A stretch of DNA of 64,000 bases from an uncultured Lachnospiraceae bacterium (GTDB taxonomy: Bacteria > Bacillota > Clostridia > Lachnospirales > Lachnospiraceae). Below, piece after piece: positions 25,711 through 33,515 of the stretch. How positions within the stretch are numbered: the first letter of the stretch is position 1; each line of letters opens with the position of its first letter. Position numbers and translations under genes: made by a program. The stretch lies in contig CAJUEW010000012.1 in NCBI GenBank assembly GCA_910585465.1, forward strand, positions 33,987 to 97,986, in the 5' to 3' direction. Under the pieces are notes generated by a model. The model was not told the DNA's origin and ran no database searches. It worked only from the letters and a program-made list of their open reading frames with translations.

Positions 25711-26985
25711 TCAAATCTGTTCTATATTTGGCGCTATATAGATGCCTGTGACAATATCCTGAGTCGGATCTGACCGATATCTTGCGGCCAAAGCCCGGGG
25801 ATCCATATTTGTCCACTTCCTTACAATCTTTCTGGGAAGCAAAAGTGTATGATCTCTCAAACTGTACATTGCAGTTCTTCCTCCTACAGAATCGCAATAA
25901 AGGAACAGACTCCGGGCACAAATATTTGCATAATAAAATTCATGATTGGGTTCCATACCGGCAGCTATTAAAATATGAATATCTGCCGTCCCGGATCCTA
26001 TAATGGAATGATCATTCATATCCAGGCAAACCGTTATCGCAAATTGTACTGTCCTTCCAAAAATATTTAATCCAAATACCGGCTTTATTTCCCGGAATCC
26101 TCTCTGACCTAAAAAATTTACCGTCAAAGGACCAGCCATATACATAGAATGCTGTGGATGATAAGTAGCATTTCTTCCAAAGGACACGGGATGACGATGT
26201 CTGACCTGGTAGCTCTTTCCATCCAGACCGGAAATCTGCTGCTTTTCCCACACATAAACACATGCGCCCTGAAAAAATACAGGAGCCATGTTATAATATA
26301 GCCTTGCCGTTTTCCACATAATTGTGCCTGCAAATATTAAAACCTCTCTGTTCGCTGTACGGTATGCTGTCGTAAGCTGTGCCAGAGTTTGTAAAGGAGC
26401 TCCTGTCCTGGGTATATCATTGGGCAGTGTCCCATGAAGAAATTTATATACTGTTTCTTTATAGAAGGCTGTAAGATCATTTGTCAGAAAATCTGTAAAT
26501 GAAAACTCCGGAAACGCCGCGATAAAAAGCCTCTGCTCCAAATCACCATCCGGAAGCCCCTGGGTGCAGCTCACAAGAGCCTGTCCTACCTGGCAGCAGA
26601 AAATATCCTGAAGCCAGGACAGCCAGTATTCCTGCCTGATACCCCGGGCAAAATGGTACAGATTTTTCCGAAATTCATCTATTGTCGCACGAGGTAATCC
26701 TTCCAGCGGCCCGTGAGACCCTTCATAACTATGGAACTGTTGCTGAAACCTTCTTAAAATATTTGTTATATATATCAGATCGCCGGTTATATTCCCTTCT
26801 GCAGCCTCCAGAATAAAATCTACACTTTCCCTTACCTCTATTAAAGGAAGCCTATTTTCCTTTAGGACCTCTGTGATTTCACAGAGCATTTTAAATGCAG
26901 GATGTTCTTGTTTAAAGCGATTTTGTTCGGCTAGAATAATAGGATAAAACTGTGTCCAGCGAACGGATATAAAATGTACCTTCAA
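25711..26985 (-). CDS. Divergent nitrilase-superfamily (carbon-nitrogen hydrolase) protein, first gene of the block
   Basis: 424 residues. The C-terminal ~280 residues carry the nitrilase catalytic triad in order: Glu160 (AAFPEFSFTDF), Lys248 after the family-like stretch YYNMAPVFFQG...WEK (230-248), and Cys320 (ITVCLDMND), followed by a VGGRTAMYS segment as in amidohydrolase-type members. The N-terminal ~140 residues are helical, unlike normal nitrilases, and have no match I recognise. The start is TTG at 26985: an AGGGGGAGG site lies 6-7 nt upstream and no nearby ATG has one. It heads the six-gene unit. The substrate is unknown; amidase or acyl-transfer chemistry would be expected from the family. 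Confidence 0.68.
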   Translation of the reverse strand: MKVHFISVRWTQFYPIILAEQNRFKQEHPAFKMLCEITEVLKENRLPLIEVRESVDFILEAAEGNITGDLIYITNILRRFQQQFHSYEGSHGPLEGLPRATIDEFRKNLYHFARGIRQEYWLSWLQDIFCCQVGQALVSCTQGLPDGDLEQRLFIAAFPEFSFTDFLTNDLTAFYKETVYKFLHGTLPNDIPRTGAPLQTLAQLTTAYRTANREVLIFAGTIMWKTARLYYNMAPVFFQGACVYVWEKQQISGLDGKSYQVRHRHPVSFGRNATYHPQHSMYMAGPLTVNFLGQRGFREIKPVFGLNIFGRTVQFAITVCLDMNDHSIIGSGTADIHILIAAGMEPNHEFYYANICARSLFLYCDSVGGRTAMYSLRDHTLLLPRKIVRKWTNMDPRALAARYRSDPTQDIVTGIYIAPNIEQI

Positions 26986-27409
26986 AAATTCCTCCCCCTG
27001 TCAGCTAATAAATGCGAAGCAGACGATCCAACGATTCAGGAAGACTGTTCGCTTTTTTATATAAGTAAATTACAATTTGCCGCCACATTTTTGCAGAGTC
27101 ATATTTATTTCTTTTACATAGCTATTTTTGAGATTTTACAGATATTATAATTTAAATATAATATCTGTTTTATATTTTACCATAATTTTCCGTATATATA
27201 TAAGCAAAATTGACATTTTAAACAAAATATTTCTCATAATTTCTTTGATCTTTTACGGTCTGTCAGTCTTCCGCTTCAGCAAACCATTAGATACGGGTTT
27301 AAAACAGGAAAAATATCGTTGAGAGATCCTTATATATGCAGATTTCAAGTAGATTTATAATTACTGTCCATGTACTCATATGTTCATCGATGTAATGAGC
27401 CACATCCGT
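26986..27409. other. AT-rich gap upstream of the six-gene block
   Basis: No gene recognised over ~420 bp. It must hold the promoter of the block, but I cannot pick one confidently on the minus strand. The main structure is the palindrome at 27138-27168, annotated separately. A plus-strand TTGACA occurs near 27210 with no clear partner. Confidence 0.5.
27138..27168. repeat. 12-bp-arm inverted repeat, candidate operator
   Basis: ACAGATATTATA (27138-27149) and its perfect complement TATAATATCTGT (27157-27168) flank a 7-nt ATTTAAA centre. TATAAT is present on both strands within it, so it could cover a promoter -10. Position is ~150 bp upstream of the first gene of the block. Confidence 0.55.
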
Positions 27410-27556
27410 TTACCCTTCATCGTCACTGGGACGGAGCGTATAGAAATAATTTTTTTCTTCCTTCAGGCCGATCACACCCTGACGAGGGCTCCCCTGTTCC
27501 ATTTTACTGTTGTCAATCTGAGAGTAATAAATTCCAAAGAGCATTTTTTTCTTCAT
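27410..27556 (-). CDS. Small hypothetical protein (48 aa) after the ABC permease
   Basis: 48 residues starting MKKKMLFGIYYSQID and ending RPSDDEG. I do not recognise it. It is supported by a GGAGG ribosome site about 5 nt before the ATG, and by starting only 16 nt after the permease stop on the same strand, so it looks like the last gene of the two-component/ABC operon. It is hydrophilic with no signal sequence or membrane helix. It could be an accessory immunity peptide, or simply a decayed gene end; context is the only evidence. Confidence 0.45.
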   Translation of the reverse strand: MKKKMLFGIYYSQIDNSKMEQGSPRQGVIGLKEEKNYFYTLRPSDDEG

Positions 27557-27572
27557 TTCTGTATCCTCCAAA

Positions 27573-28352
27573 TTACCATCCTTTTCTTGCAATGATTTTT
27601 TTCTGCCTTTTGACAGTTCTGATCGGCGCACTTTTTTTAGCAGTCAATACAAAAACAGCAGAAATTGAAAAAGCTGCAAGTATACTGAAGAAGCAGATTA
27701 AGACATTCCAATGTACAGTCGAATCGTAACTGCGGTAATTGATTAAACCTAAACTTGCCGTAACAGGATAGATATTTGCCAGCGTCGCATTTCCGGCAGC
27801 AAACATCCCTCCATAGCCATAGACAAAAGCAATAATCGTACCAATCATATGTCCATTTGATATGCGGGCAGTAATCGCAATAACAGGCATTACTGCAATG
27901 TACAGAAACAGACAGTTCAAAATAATCTGAACAAACGTTTGTAATACTGATGTTATGAAAATCCCTGGAAATCCCATCAACAAATTAGCAATGACTGTAA
28001 ATACAGCGCTTACCAGTCCCAGAAACAAAGAAAGCAGTGCACAGACAAGCAGCTTTCCCAATAATAAGCTGCGGTAGGAAACAGGAACCGTCATAATACT
28101 TTTCAGTGTATCATCCTTTTCCTCCCTTGTTATGATATATCCGGCAATTAAGGCAATGCACATGGGAAAAATTGTTGTAACATTGTTCTTGATCACCTGC
28201 TCCGTAAAAAAAGAAAATGTCCAGACAGTACCGTCCAGCGCTGTAGTAGAAAACATTGTCAATAAGACAGAAAGCAGCATTAAAAGCACACCCGCCCATA
28301 TCATATGATACCGCTTTAATTTCCAGATTTCGGTCTTAACCATACGAAACAT
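27573..28352 (-). CDS. ABC-2 permease, lantibiotic-immunity (MutG/SpaG) type
   Basis: 259 residues from the chosen start (MFRMVKTEIWKLKRYHM). Six hydrophobic segments and the ITREEKDDTLKS motif after the second helix are typical of the EpiG/MutG/SpaG permeases that expel cell-wall-directed peptides from the membrane. The start at 28352 is preferred over an in-frame ATG at 28385 because GGGGAG lies before it and it begins 1 nt after the upstream permease stop. With the other permease and the ATPase it forms a complete LanFEG-like exporter. No bacteriocin structural or modification gene is nearby, so it is more likely a resistance module than self-immunity. Confidence 0.82.
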   Translation of the reverse strand: MFRMVKTEIWKLKRYHMIWAGVLLMLLSVLLTMFSTTALDGTVWTFSFFTEQVIKNNVTTIFPMCIALIAGYIITREEKDDTLKSIMTVPVSYRSLLLGKLLVCALLSLFLGLVSAVFTVIANLLMGFPGIFITSVLQTFVQIILNCLFLYIAVMPVIAITARISNGHMIGTIIAFVYGYGGMFAAGNATLANIYPVTASLGLINYRSYDSTVHWNVLICFFSILAAFSISAVFVLTAKKSAPIRTVKRQKKIIARKGW

Positions 28353-28353
28353 A

Positions 28354-29148
28354 TTATTCTCCCCTCTTTTTATATAAATAATCAATAACGATAACAGAAA
28401 GAATACCCTCGACGCCCAAAATTACGATTGTCTGAATGGTCGTAGGCTGCAGATATGCAAGCCCCCCTATACTCTCTATCACTTCATGCCGTGCCATATC
28501 TCCCGCACTCCAGAGAGTGGTAAGGGGAATGGGCATAAGCCAGCACATGGCTTTCGGCAATACACCGAAAGAGGATTCCGCCGTCAGACTTAAAACGCTG
28601 TAGAAAACACAAAGCAAAACGGAAAAAATATAGGTCTTACTAAAAAACACAACAAGAACGATTAAAGGAAGCGTCCCAGCTGTAATAAAAATCCCCATTT
28701 CCAATGCTACAAACAGTTTATAGATAACCCCGTTCACCTCTGATACCAAACCACCGCATAAAATCGCAGCAACAGCCGAGAATACACTAAAAACAGCTCC
28801 CATAACAAATAAGACAACTATTTTTGCCAAAATCATCTGAGAACTTGTCACCGGAATCGTACGCAGATTTTTAAAGGTATCATTATCCCGTTCCATAAAG
28901 AACAGCATAGCCGCAACCACACCAATAATACAAGGCAAAAGCAGCTCCACCCCATAACCCATAATAAACTGAAAACAGGCATTAAAAATCTCTGCATCAT
29001 TGTCATATCGCCCTGCCATTTGCGGCATTGTCATCATAACTGTAACAGGCACAGGAAACATAAATGCGGAAAGTATAACAAGTAAAATAAATTTTTTCCG
29101 CTTTAGTTTTGTAAATTCACAAATAACAAGTCTAAGCAATCCCTTCAC
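28354..29148 (-). CDS. ABC-2 permease, lantibiotic-immunity (MutE/SpaE) type
   Basis: 264 residues with six membrane segments. Near residue 90 is FMERDNDTFKNLRTIPVTSSQ, the counterpart of the ITREEKDDTLKS motif in its partner, which shows the two permeases are paralogous halves of one channel. The first residues (LLRLVICEFTKLKRKKF) are family-typical. The annotated GTG start overlaps the ATPase gene by 17 nt; AGGGGG sits too close to it, and a TTG 9 nt further on is an alternative. Forms a transporter with the neighbouring ATPase and permease. Confidence 0.82.
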   Translation of the reverse strand: MKGLLRLVICEFTKLKRKKFILLVILSAFMFPVPVTVMMTMPQMAGRYDNDAEIFNACFQFIMGYGVELLLPCIIGVVAAMLFFMERDNDTFKNLRTIPVTSSQMILAKIVVLFVMGAVFSVFSAVAAILCGGLVSEVNGVIYKLFVALEMGIFITAGTLPLIVLVVFFSKTYIFSVLLCVFYSVLSLTAESSFGVLPKAMCWLMPIPLTTLWSAGDMARHEVIESIGGLAYLQPTTIQTIVILGVEGILSVIVIDYLYKKRGE

Positions 29149-30055
29149 CCCCTGTTACACGCCTGAAATAATCCTCCAGGCTTTCTTCACAGGTATAGGC
29201 TTGCGACACCTCCAGTCCATTCTCCACAAAGGCGGTGACAATATTCCCAACGGACAGATCCAGATTATCCAGATGCATCTTATGGTCATCCTGTATGGTA
29301 AACCGGCTTTCATGAAAAATGCGTTCTAAAAGCCTTGCCGCCTGTGCTGTATCCGAAACCGTAAAACGAATATATTTTCTGCTTTTTGCTTCCAGCTGCG
29401 CAAGACTTTCTTCCTCCAATAATACGCCGTGATCAATAATTCCGATATCGTCAGCCAAAAGTGCAATCTCGGAAAGAATATGGCTGGAAATCAGAATGGT
29501 TTTCCCCTGCTCATTGCATAGATCCCGTATAAAGGAACGCATCTCTGCAATCCCGATGGGATCAAGACCATTGATTGGTTCGTCCAAAATTAAAAGCTCC
29601 GGATCATGCATTACAGCAAGGGCAATGGCCAGCCGCTGCTTCATTCCAAGGGAATATTGGGAAAACAGCTTTCTGTCTTTATAAGGCAGTCCCACCAAAT
29701 CAAGCGCATTTTTTATGGCATTACGATTCGGCACACCCCGCAGAGTGGCAAAAATACGCAGATTTTCCGTAGCGGTCAGATTAGGATAAAAACCAGGGGA
29801 TTCGATTAGGCTGCCAATACGGGGAAGGAGCTTTTTTTCATTGGTCTGTAATGGCTTTCCCCAGATAGCCACTTCTCCGGAAGTAGGCCGGGTAAGCCCC
29901 AGCAGCATTTTCATAGTCGTTGTTTTTCCAGCCCCATTTCTGCCTAGCAGACCATAAATACGTCCTTTTTTCACATGAATGTTCAGATTGGCAACACTTT
30001 TCTGCGTACCATATTGTTTGGTAAGACTTTTTGTTTCAATTACATATTTGCTCAT
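29132..30055 (-). CDS. ABC transporter ATP-binding protein, LanF/BcrA type
   Basis: 307-residue ATPase. Walker A GRNGAGKTT (38-46), signature YSLGMKQR (134-141), Walker B LLILDEP with D158/E159, and the H-loop in SSHILSEIA. The ~90 residues beyond the ATPase core (from about 215) are of the BcrA/SpaF kind and end LEDYFRRVTGGEG. It energises the two permeases that follow and overlap it. The four direct repeats directly upstream, at the usual place for an OmpR-type activator, imply control by the adjacent two-component system, as in bacitracin and lantibiotic sensing modules. Confidence 0.88.
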   Translation of the reverse strand: MSKYVIETKSLTKQYGTQKSVANLNIHVKKGRIYGLLGRNGAGKTTTMKMLLGLTRPTSGEVAIWGKPLQTNEKKLLPRIGSLIESPGFYPNLTATENLRIFATLRGVPNRNAIKNALDLVGLPYKDRKLFSQYSLGMKQRLAIALAVMHDPELLILDEPINGLDPIGIAEMRSFIRDLCNEQGKTILISSHILSEIALLADDIGIIDHGVLLEEESLAQLEAKSRKYIRFTVSDTAQAARLLERIFHESRFTIQDDHKMHLDNLDLSVGNIVTAFVENGLEVSQAYTCEESLEDYFRRVTGGEGIA

Positions 30056-30097
30056 ATCTGAAAACCTCCTTTATGCCTGCCATTTTATCATGCCAAT

Positions 30098-30141
30098 CTT
30101 GCATGAACCTTGCACGAACCTTGCATGAACCTTGCAATTAA
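30098..30141. promoter_or_regulatory. Four 11-bp direct repeats, probable response-regulator operator
   Basis: CTTGCATGAAC (30098-30108), CTTGCACGAAC (109-119), CTTGCATGAAC (120-130) and a partial CTTGCAATTAA (131-141) run head to tail with exact 11-bp period, one helical turn. On the minus strand they lie upstream of a TGATAAAAT -10-like element and the ATPase gene, where an OmpR/PhoB-type regulator would bind and replace a weak -35. Confidence 0.75.
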
Positions 30142-30174
30142 GAAAACAGGACCACAATGCAATCCTGTTTTCAT
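30142..30174 (-). terminator. Terminator after the histidine kinase gene
   Basis: GAAAACAGGA ... TCCTGTTTTC stem just past the kinase stop. On the minus strand TTTTCTTAATT follows. It separates regulator genes from the inducible transporter genes. Confidence 0.65.
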
Positions 30175-30180
30175 CGCTTC

Positions 30181-31146
30181 TTATTCCGCTTTTTGAATTG
30201 AGAAGGTTCCCGTACCGCTCTTTTCCTCCGTTGATGGGAAAAACAAAGTGAAAACCGTTCCGTTTCCCGGCACACTTTCTGCAGTTATTGTTCCGTTCAT
30301 TTTGACTACAAGCTGATACACGATAGACAGACCAAGACCGCTGCCTTTTTCAGACCGTCCCTTATTACATTTATAAAGCCGTTCAAAAATATGCTTCAGA
30401 TCCTCCTTGTCAATTCCTACCCCGTTATCTGCCAGGCGGACTTTTATATTTCCGCCCTGTTTCGATAACGCTATTTCTATTCTATCTCCATGACTGTGGG
30501 AAATTACATTTTGTACCATATTGTTCAAGATCCGCATATATCCGTCCGGATCAAGCTTTACCCGGAAAGGCTGCTCCGGAATATGAATCGTAAAATTCAT
30601 GTGTATATCTTCAAAAACCGGTATCCAGTCAATTAACAGATTCCGTGTCAGCTCCGTCAGGTCAACGGTTACAATATTCATGGAAAACTCATCAGAACCC
30701 AGCTTAAACCAGTCAAAAAGCACATCAATATACTCTTTCAGATCATAGGCTTTCCGGCGTGCGGTTTCTATATAGTTATCACGCTCTTTTCCTGTGACGA
30801 TTCCTTTATGTGCGGCATCCAGATATCCGATCAGTGTAGTAAGCGGCGTCCTCACATCATGGGAAAGGCTTGTCATAAGCTGTCGGTTCGTTTCCTCTGT
30901 CTGATGATAAGCAGAAAGCCTGCTTTCGTAGGACAGGATAATATCATTGATTATATAGGCAAGGGGAGCCACAAGTTCATGGGGTTCTGACAGAATGCGC
31001 CTGTTCCCATTCCCATTTCTCACATCCTCCAAAGCATCAACCATTTCTGATATCTGCCTTTTGACACAACGGATGACAAAAATGGAACCGCAAACAGAAA
31101 AAAGAGTAATGACCGCTCCAATCTGTACAATCGTATCTGCATGCAT
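30181..31146 (-). CDS. Sensor histidine kinase of the transporter-linked two-component system
   Basis: 321 residues. One N-terminal hydrophobic segment (~5-27), no sizeable extracellular domain, then dimerisation helices with the phosphoacceptor His96 in SLSHDVRTPLTT. The ATPase domain follows, with N-box (NNMVQNVISHS), DNGVGID (G1) and GSGLGLSI (G2). With virtually no outside domain it is of the 'intramembrane-sensing' style that usually reads the state of a partner ABC transporter, which fits the adjacent LanFEG-like genes. It begins 3 nt after the regulator gene with an AAGGAGG site. Confidence 0.9.
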   Translation of the reverse strand: MHADTIVQIGAVITLFSVCGSIFVIRCVKRQISEMVDALEDVRNGNGNRRILSEPHELVAPLAYIINDIILSYESRLSAYHQTEETNRQLMTSLSHDVRTPLTTLIGYLDAAHKGIVTGKERDNYIETARRKAYDLKEYIDVLFDWFKLGSDEFSMNIVTVDLTELTRNLLIDWIPVFEDIHMNFTIHIPEQPFRVKLDPDGYMRILNNMVQNVISHSHGDRIEIALSKQGGNIKVRLADNGVGIDKEDLKHIFERLYKCNKGRSEKGSGLGLSIVYQLVVKMNGTITAESVPGNGTVFTLFFPSTEEKSGTGTFSIQKAE

Positions 31147-31149
31147 CTG

Positions 31150-31848
31150 TCAGACCTCCTTATTAAAACGATAGCCAATCCCTTTTACCGTCTGTATATA
31201 TTTAGGAGTTCCCGGATTTTCTTCTGTTTTCTTCCTCAGACGGCTGATAATTGCCATAATATTGCTGTCATCATAAATATATTCTTCTCCCCATACAGTC
31301 TCATAAATCTGTCTCTTTGTCAGTATCCTTCCCTGATTTTGGGCAAGAAACAAAAGTACGTCAAATTCCTTCGGCGGAAGTTCAAATTCCCCGTTCCCTG
31401 TAATAACACAACGATTCTCATGATCAATGGTTAATCCGTCAAATTCATAGGTCCGTATTTGTCCGTCTTTTCCATTAAAACGGGTATAGCGTCTGATCAG
31501 AGAAATAATACGCGCAATCAGCTCGTCCATATCAAAAGGTTTTGTCAGATAATCATCAGCCCCGGCCCGCAATCCACGCACCTTAGAAGCACTGTCATTT
31601 TTTGATGTAAACATCAGAATGGGCAGGCTGCTCTCTTTTCTGATCTGTTCCATTGTTTCAAAGCCGTCAAATCCGGGCATCATGACATCCAGTATGACGA
31701 GCTGGTAATCCTTCTCTTTTAGCTGCAATAAACCGGAGCTTCCGGAATAACAGCAATCAGCCTCTATACCTTCCTGTAAAATGCTCTGCCGGATCAGCGT
31801 GCAAAGCTCCCTGTCATCGTCAATAATCAGTATATTACAGCCAGCCAT
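31150..31848 (-). CDS. OmpR/PhoB-family response regulator
   Basis: 232 residues from the chosen ATG at 31848, which follows an AGGAGG site; an in-frame ATG at 31875 has none. The receiver domain has D10-D11-D12 (IIDDD), phosphoacceptor D54 (VILDVMMPG) and K103 (LTKPFD). The winged-helix output domain (about 135-232) ends with the typical TVKGIGYRF. Such regulators bind tandem repeats about 11 bp apart, exactly what lies before the ABC genes. Forms a cotranscribed pair with the kinase. Confidence 0.92.
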   Translation of the reverse strand: MAGCNILIIDDDRELCTLIRQSILQEGIEADCCYSGSSGLLQLKEKDYQLVILDVMMPGFDGFETMEQIRKESSLPILMFTSKNDSASKVRGLRAGADDYLTKPFDMDELIARIISLIRRYTRFNGKDGQIRTYEFDGLTIDHENRCVITGNGEFELPPKEFDVLLFLAQNQGRILTKRQIYETVWGEEYIYDDSNIMAIISRLRKKTEENPGTPKYIQTVKGIGYRFNKEV

Positions 31849-31997
31849 GATTCCTGCCCTCCTGTTTTCTTTCAACTAATTATATCACAAAATCACTCTG
31901 ATCTTTGCCGCATGACCCAAAATGATTACTTTTTCTGGTACCTGGACATGAGCAGATAGTGTAAGAACCAGCCTGCGCAATGAATTACAAGAATAAG

Positions 31998-32040
31998 AAA
32001 AAGTACCACACTTCATTTCGCAAGTGCAGTACTTTTGTTT
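31998..32040 (-). terminator. Terminator of the beta-glucoside operon
   Basis: AAAAGTAC-cacactt ... caagtg-c-AGTACTTTT stem, 40 bp past the bglA stop, with T-rich sequence after it on the minus strand. Confidence 0.75.
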
Positions 32041-32078
32041 TTGTCTTAATCCGGCTGTCCTATATCATGTATATCCTT

Positions 32079-33503
32079 TTACAGAACCTCCCCATTACTC
32101 TCAATCACCTTTTTATACCAATAAAAGGATTTCTTAGGCGTTCTTTTCAAGGTGCCGCTTCCATCATCCTGCTTATCCACGTAGATAAATCCATACCGCT
32201 TTTTCATCTCCCCGGAAGAAGCACTTACCAGATCAATGCAGCCCCATGAGGTATATCCCATAACCTCCACGCCGTCCTCCTCCACGGCTTTCTTCATCTC
32301 ACGGATATGCTCTCTCATGTAATCGATTCTGTAATCATCCTCCACATAGCCATTCTCATCCGGTCTGTCTACCGCACCAAGTCCATTCTCCACAATAAAC
32401 AGCGGCTTATGGTAACGGTCATACAGCACATTTAAGGTAATGCGAAGCCCCAACGGGTCAATCTGCCATCCCCATTCGCTGGAAAGCAGATAGGGATTGG
32501 CCAGAGTCTCAAAGATATTGCCCTTGATCCCCTCATTTAATTTCGGATCTGCGCTTACACACATGGAATTGTAGTAGGAAAATGACACAAAATCCACTGT
32601 GTAATTCCGAAGCAACTCCGGATCTCCCTCCTCCATCTGAAGGCGTACTCCTTCACGCTCCATCATTTTCAGACCATAAGCCGGATACTCGCCCTGTACC
32701 TGTACGTCAATGAACAGATAGCTTTTCCGATCCATCATAAGGCCTTCCCACACATCCTCCGGCTTACAGGTGTAGGGATACGCCTGGCCTGCCGCCAGCA
32801 TACAGCCAATCTGATTTTCCGGATTGATCCCATGCCCCACCTTTACAGCTATGGCGCTTGCCAGAAGCTCATGATGTGCCGCCTGATATTGTACCTGCTT
32901 CTCGTCTTCTCCTTCTTCAAAGCAGATGCCTGCCGCCATAAAGGATGCGTGAAGAATCATATTGATTTCATTAAATGTAATCCAATATTTTACATACTCA
33001 CGATAACGTTCAAACAGCACCCTGCATAATCTCTCATAAAACACCAGCATCTTTCTGCTTCTCCAGCCTCCATAGGTTTTGACCAGATGCATAGGGCAGT
33101 CAAAATGCGTGATTGTAACCAACGGCTCAATCCCATATTTTTTACATTCCCGGAAAATATCCTCATAATAAGCCAGTCCTTCTTCATTGGGCGTTTCCTC
33201 ATCCCCCTTGGGAAAGATTCTTGACCATGCAATGGAAAGCCGGTAAACCTGAAAGCCCATCTGGGCAAAAAGGCGGATATCCTCTTTATATTGATGATAC
33301 ATGTCAATGCCCGTCTGCGCAGGATAAATATGTTCCTGATCAAATTCAAACATTTTCTTATGGCCGGTCATTACGTCCATGCGATCTGCTCCCTGAGGAA
33401 GCAGATCCACATTGGCCAGGCCTCGCCCGCCCTCAGCGTAGCTGCCCTCACACTGATTAGCCGCAGTGGCTCCGCCCCACAAAAAATCCTTACGAAATCC
33501 CAT
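32079..33503 (-). CDS. bglA: 6-phospho-beta-glucosidase (GH1)
   Basis: 474-residue cytoplasmic glycoside hydrolase of family 1 that splits phosphorylated beta-glucosides (such as cellobiose-6-P or salicin-6-P) delivered by the PTS. General acid/base Glu179 (YWITFNEIN) and nucleophile Glu372 (FIVENGLG) are intact. The last gene of the bglG-bglP-bglA unit, 12 nt after the permease. The phosphate-loop region around 415-430 includes SWGCIDLVSASSGEMKKRYG, fitting phospho-substrates. The exact sugar is not determinable. Confidence 0.94.
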   Translation of the reverse strand: MGFRKDFLWGGATAANQCEGSYAEGGRGLANVDLLPQGADRMDVMTGHKKMFEFDQEHIYPAQTGIDMYHQYKEDIRLFAQMGFQVYRLSIAWSRIFPKGDEETPNEEGLAYYEDIFRECKKYGIEPLVTITHFDCPMHLVKTYGGWRSRKMLVFYERLCRVLFERYREYVKYWITFNEINMILHASFMAAGICFEEGEDEKQVQYQAAHHELLASAIAVKVGHGINPENQIGCMLAAGQAYPYTCKPEDVWEGLMMDRKSYLFIDVQVQGEYPAYGLKMMEREGVRLQMEEGDPELLRNYTVDFVSFSYYNSMCVSADPKLNEGIKGNIFETLANPYLLSSEWGWQIDPLGLRITLNVLYDRYHKPLFIVENGLGAVDRPDENGYVEDDYRIDYMREHIREMKKAVEEDGVEVMGYTSWGCIDLVSASSGEMKKRYGFIYVDKQDDGSGTLKRTPKKSFYWYKKVIESNGEVL

Positions 33504-33515
33504 ATCCTCACCTCT

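Noticed and set aside
15261..26985. Six-gene block considered a prophage or contractile tail module
   Set aside because: No sheath, tube, baseplate, capsid, portal, lysin or integrase motif is visible; cannot be supported from the sequence.
30098..30141. Tandem repeats considered as a small CRISPR array
   Set aside because: The 11-bp unit has no spacers and is in front of a regulated gene; no cas genes in the window.
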